Assembly (NCBI GenBank): GCA_019912425.1
Contig: JAIOIU010000083.1
Span: 1 to 38,476, forward strand
DNA length: 38,476 bases
Reading direction: 5' to 3'
Origin: Candidatus Methylomirabilis tolerans
GTDB taxonomy: Bacteria; Methylomirabilota; Methylomirabilia; Methylomirabilales; Methylomirabilaceae
Position 1 is the stretch's first letter. The number at the start of each line of letters is the position of its first letter. The notes under the pieces are model-generated. The model was not told the DNA's origin and searched no databases. It saw only the letters and a list, made by a program, of their open reading frames with translations. The translations under genes were made by a program, and so were the position numbers. Of the stretch, positions 34,295 through 38,476 are shown one piece after another.

Positions 34295-34917
34295 AGCCGC
34301 TTCCCCGTTCCCTCGGAGAGATGCTTCAGCGCCTGCTTGACGACCTTTTCAAAGTCCGCCCCATCACCGACGGCGTGATGCGCCGCTTCTGCTGCCACCG
34401 AGGCTTCTTTGCGGCTGCAACCTAAGTTCAGTAGCGCGGAGATCACATCCTCGACGGTCCGATCTCGTTCCGAGCTCGGCTGGTGGCCAGCCATGACTTG
34501 ACCCGCACGAGGAACCCCCAGGACCTTATCCTTCAATTCCAAGATGATCCGCTCGGCCGTTTTCCGACCCACCCCTGGAATTGCCTTGAGCCTTGCGATG
34601 TCGCCCTCCAGGATAGCCGGGATAAATTCCTCCACCGTGATTCCTGACAGGATATTGGCGGCGAGGCGAGGTCCGATCCCGGACACTCCCGTCAGTAGCT
34701 CGAACGTCATCTTTTCCTCGATCGCATGAAATCCGTAGAGCTGGATGGCATCCTCTCTGACATGTGTGTACACGCGGAGGCAGACCTGCTGTTGGATCTC
34801 CGGGAGCTGATAGAACGTCGAAAGAGGGACAAAGACCTGGTAGCCGACCCCGTTCACATCGACTACAATCTGTCCAGGATCCTTGGACACCAACAGACCG
34901 CGGAGTTGAGCGATCAC
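34291..34917 (-). CDS. ruvA: Holliday junction DNA-binding protein RuvA
   Basis: 208 residues when started at the GTG at 34917, which gives the usual N-terminus (MIAQLRG). An upstream ATG frame reaching 34968 would add an unrelated 17 residues. Domain I is a beta barrel ([11 protein letters not shown]), and two helix-hairpin-helix motifs follow (VSGIGPRLA and [13 protein letters not shown]). A C-terminal domain III contacts RuvB. The GTG overlaps the ruvC stop (GTGA), and its own stop overlaps the ruvB start by 4 bases. Confidence 0.96.
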   Translation of the reverse strand: MIAQLRGLLVSKDPGQIVVDVNGVGYQVFVPLSTFYQLPEIQQQVCLRVYTHVREDAIQLYGFHAIEEKMTFELLTGVSGIGPRLAANILSGITVEEFIPAILEGDIARLKAIPGVGRKTAERIILELKDKVLGVPRAGQVMAGHQPSSERDRTVEDVISALLNLGCSRKEASVAAEAAHHAVGDGADFEKVVKQALKHLSEGTGKRL

Positions 34918-35414
34918 CGTTCTCCGCCTTTCAATAGATGCAGGAGCCTGGCCGAATGATGGTGGCAAATGGCCACGGCCAGCGCATCGGCCGCGTCGGT
35001 CGAACGGATCGGCTCTTTGAGGTCAAGGAGTGACTGAACCATCTGCTGGACTTGGCCCTTGCCCGCAGCGCCGTACCCGGTGACAGCACTTTTTATCTGC
35101 AGCGGGGTGTACTCCGCGATGGCAAGCCCGCTCTGCGCGGCGGCCAGAATCGCGACCCCTCTTACCTGGCCCAGCTTAAACGCGCTCTGCGCATTTTTCG
35201 CGAAGATAAGACTTTCGATGGCTGCCCACTCCGGCTGATAACGATGGATCAGCTCGGCCAGGCGGCTGAAGATTTGTTGCAGGCGGGAAGGAAAGGAGTC
35301 GCGAGGCGTCGTGATGATGCTGCCGTAATCGACGGCTTGCAGGAGACCATCACTGCGAGCCACAATCCCGTATCCGGTGGCGCCGGCCCCTGGATCAACC
35401 CCTAAGACCAGCAC
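34914..35414 (-). CDS. ruvC: Holliday junction resolvase RuvC
   Basis: 166 residues. It cuts Holliday junctions after RuvAB migration. Acidic active-site residues are Asp7 (VDPGAGATGYG), Glu67 (AIESLIFAKN), Asp140 and Asp143 (STDAADALAVA). The start is a GTG at 35414 with only a weak ribosome site. It lies downstream of yebC in the same direction and overlaps ruvA, so ruvCAB is one coupled unit. Confidence 0.96.
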   Translation of the reverse strand: MLVLGVDPGAGATGYGIVARSDGLLQAVDYGSIITTPRDSFPSRLQQIFSRLAELIHRYQPEWAAIESLIFAKNAQSAFKLGQVRGVAILAAAQSGLAIAEYTPLQIKSAVTGYGAAGKGQVQQMVQSLLDLKEPIRSTDAADALAVAICHHHSARLLHLLKGGER

Positions 35415-35471
35415 GGCAGTTCCATCGGGATCATTGGGCGATCCAATGGTTCGACAGACCTCACCACAGGC

Positions 35472-36221
35472 CTAGCCGGTCACTGTCGCCATGATCTCTT
35501 CGGGAATGTCGAAGTTCGCGTACGCATTCTGGACGTCGTCATGCTCTTCAAGTGTCTCCATCAACTGGAGCATCTGCTGCGCCTGCTTTCCTTCCAGCCT
35601 GACGGTACTCTGTGGGAGCATGGTCACCTCTCCGTCCGTGATCGCGATCTTCTCCTTCATCAGGGACTCCTTGACCTGCTCGAGGTCTTTGGGTACGGTG
35701 ATAATCTCGAAAATGTCGTCTGATCGGCGGACATCCTCGGCGCCGGCCTCCAGCGCAACGCTCAGGAGTCGATCCTCATCAGCCGCGGCTGTTTCCACTT
35801 GAATCAGCCCCTTCTTTTCAAACATCCACGCCACACATCCCGATTCCCCCAAGTTTCCCCCGTATTTGGCAAACGCTTTACGGATCTCCGGAGCGGTCCG
35901 GTTTTTATTATCCGTCACGATCTCCAGCAAGACGGCGACGCCTCCAGGCCCATACCCCTCATAGACATACTCCTCGTAGGAGGTGCCGGGGAGCTCACCG
36001 GTCCCCTTCAGGATACCTCGCTGGATATTGTCCTGAGGCATATTGACAGCCTTGGCCTTCTCGATCGCCAATCGGAGACGAGGATTTCCGTCCGGGTCGC
36101 CGCCACCCGCCCTGGCGGCCACCGTGATCTCCCTGATCAGCTTGGTGAATACACGACCCCGTTGGGCATCCACCTTTGCCTTCTTGTGTTTGATGCCCGA
36201 CCATTTGGAATGTCCAGACAT
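35472..36221 (-). CDS. yebC: YebC/PmpR-family regulatory protein
   Basis: 249 residues. Seen: [49 protein letters not shown] and [20 protein letters not shown], all signatures of YebC. These proteins act in transcription control or ribosome-related quality control depending on the lineage; I do not choose. TAAGGAGG 7 bases before the ATG makes the start firm. It is first in the ruvCAB-queA-tgt-yajC run. Confidence 0.96.
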   Translation of the reverse strand: MSGHSKWSGIKHKKAKVDAQRGRVFTKLIREITVAARAGGGDPDGNPRLRLAIEKAKAVNMPQDNIQRGILKGTGELPGTSYEEYVYEGYGPGGVAVLLEIVTDNKNRTAPEIRKAFAKYGGNLGESGCVAWMFEKKGLIQVETAAADEDRLLSVALEAGAEDVRRSDDIFEIITVPKDLEQVKESLMKEKIAITDGEVTMLPQSTVRLEGKQAQQMLQLMETLEEHDDVQNAYANFDIPEEIMATVTG

Positions 36222-36291
36222 AGATTCACCTCCTTACCACAAAGCGAAAATAACACAATAACTCGAAGATTGTAAAGAGGATTGGGGCAGG

Positions 36292-36339
36292 AAAAAGGCG
36301 CAAGGGAATCGGGTGATAACCCGACCCCCTTGGTGCGCC
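36292..36339 (-). terminator. Rho-independent terminator of the acidic exported protein gene
   Basis: Read on the minus strand, GGCGCACCAAGGGGGTCGGGT pairs with the complementary ACCCGATTCCCTTGCGCC to form a long imperfect stem around a TATC-like loop. TTTTTCC follows directly (36296-36290). This is the clearest intrinsic terminator in the window. Confidence 0.85.
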
Positions 36340-36369
36340 CAGCATGAGGAGCTTCAGAGAATCGGACGC

Positions 36370-36996
36370 TCAGTGCTGTTCGAAGGTGCCCTCCAGGAAA
36401 TCAATGTCTTGGGTGCGATCGGCTGGATTTCTGACAAGCGTAGCCGTCGCCAGATCGCCGTCCTGGACATCAGGAACGCCCGACTGGATACCGGCAGTTC
36501 CCAGGTCTACGTCGCACGCACCCTTTGTCACTTTCACAGCACCTTTCTTCATTCGCACATGAATCTTGAATACCGCCTGAATTTCCTCATCCTCATCGTC
36601 ATCCTCATCGTCGAACTCGTCGAACTGCAGGAAGCACTCCGAAAAGTCGGTACCATTGCTGCTCAAGATCAGGCGGATGTCAGCGTTCTCTGCCGAAGCC
36701 TCGTCCACGATTCCCAAGGCAGAAGCAGGATGGGCTCGCATCCTTACGTTCCCCTTGAACTCATCTTTCTTTAATATCCCTTTCCGGATCTCTTTCTGGT
36801 GTCTCATCTTGCCCTTGGCGTCGTCCTCAGGAGATCCGTCAGCCGGCTCCAACTCCGCCCTGACGTCGATCTTCACCTTTGAACCTGAACTCCCGCCTTT
36901 CTTCGCCTGGCTGACACTGGCGAACATGAACATCGATACAGCAATACAGAGAGTGGTTACCAAGAGGTTCCTGTATAACGTTTGCAATCGCTTCAC
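36370..36996 (-). CDS. Exported acidic protein of unknown function
   Basis: 208 residues. A signal peptide (about 9-31, VTTLCIAVSMFMFASVSQA) marks export. A Lys/Gly/Ser-rich start (KKGGSSGSKVKI) is followed by a charged central part and a very acidic run, FDEFDDEDDDEDEEIQ (about 123-138). I recognise no family. The repeated V-K-V and I-x-V pattern around the acid run suggests beta structure, and the acid run might bind metal. The start is GTG at 36996 with GGAGGA abutting it; a TTG three codons later would have better spacing. A strong terminator follows the stop. Confidence 0.75.
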   Translation of the reverse strand: MKRLQTLYRNLLVTTLCIAVSMFMFASVSQAKKGGSSGSKVKIDVRAELEPADGSPEDDAKGKMRHQKEIRKGILKKDEFKGNVRMRAHPASALGIVDEASAENADIRLILSSNGTDFSECFLQFDEFDDEDDDEDEEIQAVFKIHVRMKKGAVKVTKGACDVDLGTAGIQSGVPDVQDGDLATATLVRNPADRTQDIDFLEGTFEQH

Positions 36997-37237
36997 TCCT
37001 CCAGCTAGGGTTCACGAGAATGAAACTGCCGGGCCGCACGGGGGGTTTCTCAAGCGTAAGAGTGCAAGCGCGGTGCCACCTCGCTAAGTCGCCGAGAACA
37101 CCTCACTACACGAAAAGGTTCAATCACCTGCCCAACCCGGCACTCGGGAATTCTTACATAGAAGGCGTTCGGCCGATGTCATTATTTCTATTGGTATCAC
37201 CGGGTTCATATAGCGTGGCGGCGAGCAGATCACGTGT
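36997..37237. other. Short intergenic region
   Basis: About 240 bp upstream of the acidic protein gene on the minus strand. A ribosome-like GGAGGAG lies at its left edge. Nothing else is recognised. Confidence 0.5.
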
Positions 37238-38119
37238 TCAGGGTTGACGCATCGCTTCAATAAATTGTGTCGGATCGACCAGCGCGGCGCCGACTCTCAA
37301 TGCAAGGTGCAAGTGGGGCGCGTGACTATTTCCGGTACTCCCGACCCGCCCGATCACGTCTCCCTTCTTGACCTCATCCCCGACCTTCACGAGAAACGCC
37401 GACTGGTGCAAGTACGAAGAAAAGACTCCCAGGCCGTGATCAATCACCGTGATGTTACCTTCCAGTAGATAATCATGGCCGAGGTGCGCGACCTTCCCGG
37501 CGGCAATCGCCTGTATCGCAAAGCCCTCCGGGGCCTGAAAATCGGTGCCTCGATGAAACCGAAACCAGTCTTGAGCTGGATTCATCCGAATCTGGCCGAA
37601 AGGGGTCGTCATCAATCCGGCATGGTCGGTTTTTTCAATCGGATAGATCGTTCCGTCCTGCCAGAGTGGCAGAGGTGAAGAGGCCTGAAGAGCCTCAGTG
37701 ATCGCCTTTTTCTCTCTGGCGATTCTGTCGAGATCGGTTTGGCCAAAGACCTGTGTGTTCCAGCGCGGGCTGACGCTCTTCTCAAATTCTCCTTGTTTGA
37801 CGATCAGTGTTTTCGTCGATAACGCTCGTTTGGTTGCCGCCTCATACACCGTCATCTGGTATTCACCGGGTTGCTGGTATAAATCCACCGCGACAATTCC
37901 GTATAGCGCGCCCCCCTTGCTGAAGATCGGGATGGCGGAGGTGGCGCTGCCTGTTGTCATGATACCCTGAACGTCTGAAACCTTCGCGCCGTCGGTAACC
38001 TTCACTATCTTCACGTCTCCCTGACGGAGCGTCAGTGCATCCAGGGACTCCGCCTGAGTCACCGTATCGAAGGTCATGCAGACAAGCAGGGTTATGGCAA
38101 TAGCAACTAACTTCTTCAT
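37238..38119 (-). CDS. Exported M23-family peptidoglycan endopeptidase
   Basis: 293 residues. A signal peptide (about 1-23, MTFDTVTQA) sends it to the periplasm. The C-terminal LytM/M23 domain has the zinc ligands in FRFHRGTDFQAP (H-x3-D) and HAPHLHLAL (H-x-H). FSSYLHQSAFLVKVGDEVKKGDVIGRVGSTGNS is typical of the family. The N-terminal half (about 25-130) is a beta-sandwich-like region of unknown role. It is likely an endopeptidase cutting peptide cross-links; all metal-binding residues are present, so it should be active. Confidence 0.94.
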   Translation of the reverse strand: MKKLVAIAITLLVCMTFDTVTQAESLDALTLRQGDVKIVKVTDGAKVSDVQGIMTTGSATSAIPIFSKGGALYGIVAVDLYQQPGEYQMTVYEAATKRALSTKTLIVKQGEFEKSVSPRWNTQVFGQTDLDRIAREKKAITEALQASSPLPLWQDGTIYPIEKTDHAGLMTTPFGQIRMNPAQDWFRFHRGTDFQAPEGFAIQAIAAGKVAHLGHDYLLEGNITVIDHGLGVFSSYLHQSAFLVKVGDEVKKGDVIGRVGSTGNSHAPHLHLALRVGAALVDPTQFIEAMRQP

Positions 38120-38149
38120 GAGGCTCCGTTCCCCCTCTATTTTCGTCTC

Positions 38150-38183
38150 CCCCCTTTGTAAAAGGGGGTCAGGGGGGATTTCA
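38150..38183. repeat. C-run/G-run palindromic repeat
   Basis: CCCCCCTTTGTAAAAGGGGG followed by TCAGGGGGGATTTC. Same family as 7655-7713 and 28347-28391. It lies between the M23 gene start and the end of the gene at the right edge. Confidence 0.8.
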
Positions 38184-38230
38184 GTGCCCTGGGCTGTCGA
38201 ACTTTGTAAGGGGACTTGTGGAACACCGCG

Positions 38231-38476
38231 CTACACACAAGGACCCATTTCCAGGTGCTGCGGAGGAGTGGGCGGAAGCTTCCAGATAATCTCAGGGTGA
38301 TTGGTGGACCCGTGCATCTTATTGGCCAGTTCGATACCCTGCAGGTAGCACTTCTCGAACTCGGCGAAGTTCCTGGTCTCGATGTGCAGCGCAAGCGGAT
38401 CGAAGATCGCCTTGGCATAGCTCTCGATCATCGCCTTGTACTTCGGCCGCGTGGTATTGGCTTTCTTGCACAGGCT
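38231..38476 (-). CDS. C-terminal part of an unidentified protein
   Basis: The last 81 residues, open to the window edge on the minus strand; the 5' end is missing. The visible part is helical and mixed-charge (RPKYKAMIESYAKAIFD, ETRNFAEFEKCYLQGIELANKMHG), ending in a Pro-rich tail. No family is recognised. Cys occurs in LCKK near the edge, in KCYLQ and in the tail GPCV. Confidence 0.6.
   Translation of the reverse strand, partial: SLCKKANTTRPKYKAMIESYAKAIFDPLALHIETRNFAEFEKCYLQGIELANKMHGSTNHPEIIWKLPPTPPQHLEMGPCV

Overview
The window reads as part of an NC10-type genome (Candidatus Methylomirabilis or a close relative). The left edge carries the C-terminal part of a quinol-NO-reductase homologue with the active-site changes reported for nitric oxide dismutase (Nod). 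About 20 kb away lies a cd1 nitrite reductase / heme d1 cluster with napAB inside it. This pairing points to the nitrite-dependent 'intra-aerobic' denitrifiers. The phylum assignment is an inference from gene content, because no rRNA is present.

Layout. (1) 1-3879, plus strand: end of nod with a strong terminator hairpin, a small cytochrome c, then a tight three-gene unit. That unit encodes a pentaheme cytochrome c, a Tll0287-type monoheme c protein and a diheme b membrane protein, and looks like a transmembrane electron-transfer module. (2) 4058-9233, minus strand: TrmN6-like methyltransferase, a split NAD+ synthetase (glutaminase and synthetase as separate, overlapping genes) and PriA. (3) 9428-15164, minus strand: accessory genes, namely a lipoprotein, a membrane-anchored unknown with a small exported partner, a GlgX-like debranching enzyme and a papain-like protease. 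(4) 15772-21029, minus strand: mtnA, slt, coaBC and a type-4 uracil-DNA glycosylase in one run. (5) 21373-29573, plus strand: nirS, nirJ, nirF, napA, napB and a fused nirD/L-G/H gene, followed by a 5'-truncated phosphodiesterase-like remnant. (6) 30206-36221, minus strand: yebC-ruvC-ruvA-ruvB-(DUF2905)-queA-tgt-yajC, a conventional housekeeping order. (7) 36370-38476, minus strand: an exported acidic protein of unknown function, an M23 peptidase and an unidentified gene running off the edge.

How it fits together. NapAB can reduce nitrate to nitrite, NirS reduces nitrite to NO, and Nod is proposed to dismutate NO into N2 and O2. NirJ, NirF and NirDL make the heme d1 that NirS needs. The cytochromes beside nod are candidates for quinol-to-periplasm electron transfer, but their partners cannot be read from sequence.

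A second theme is short palindromic repeats of at least four kinds. They lie between genes and, unusually, inside the reading frames of priA, queA and slt, where they appear to have been accommodated in frame. No tRNA, rRNA, CRISPR array or complete insertion sequence was recognised.
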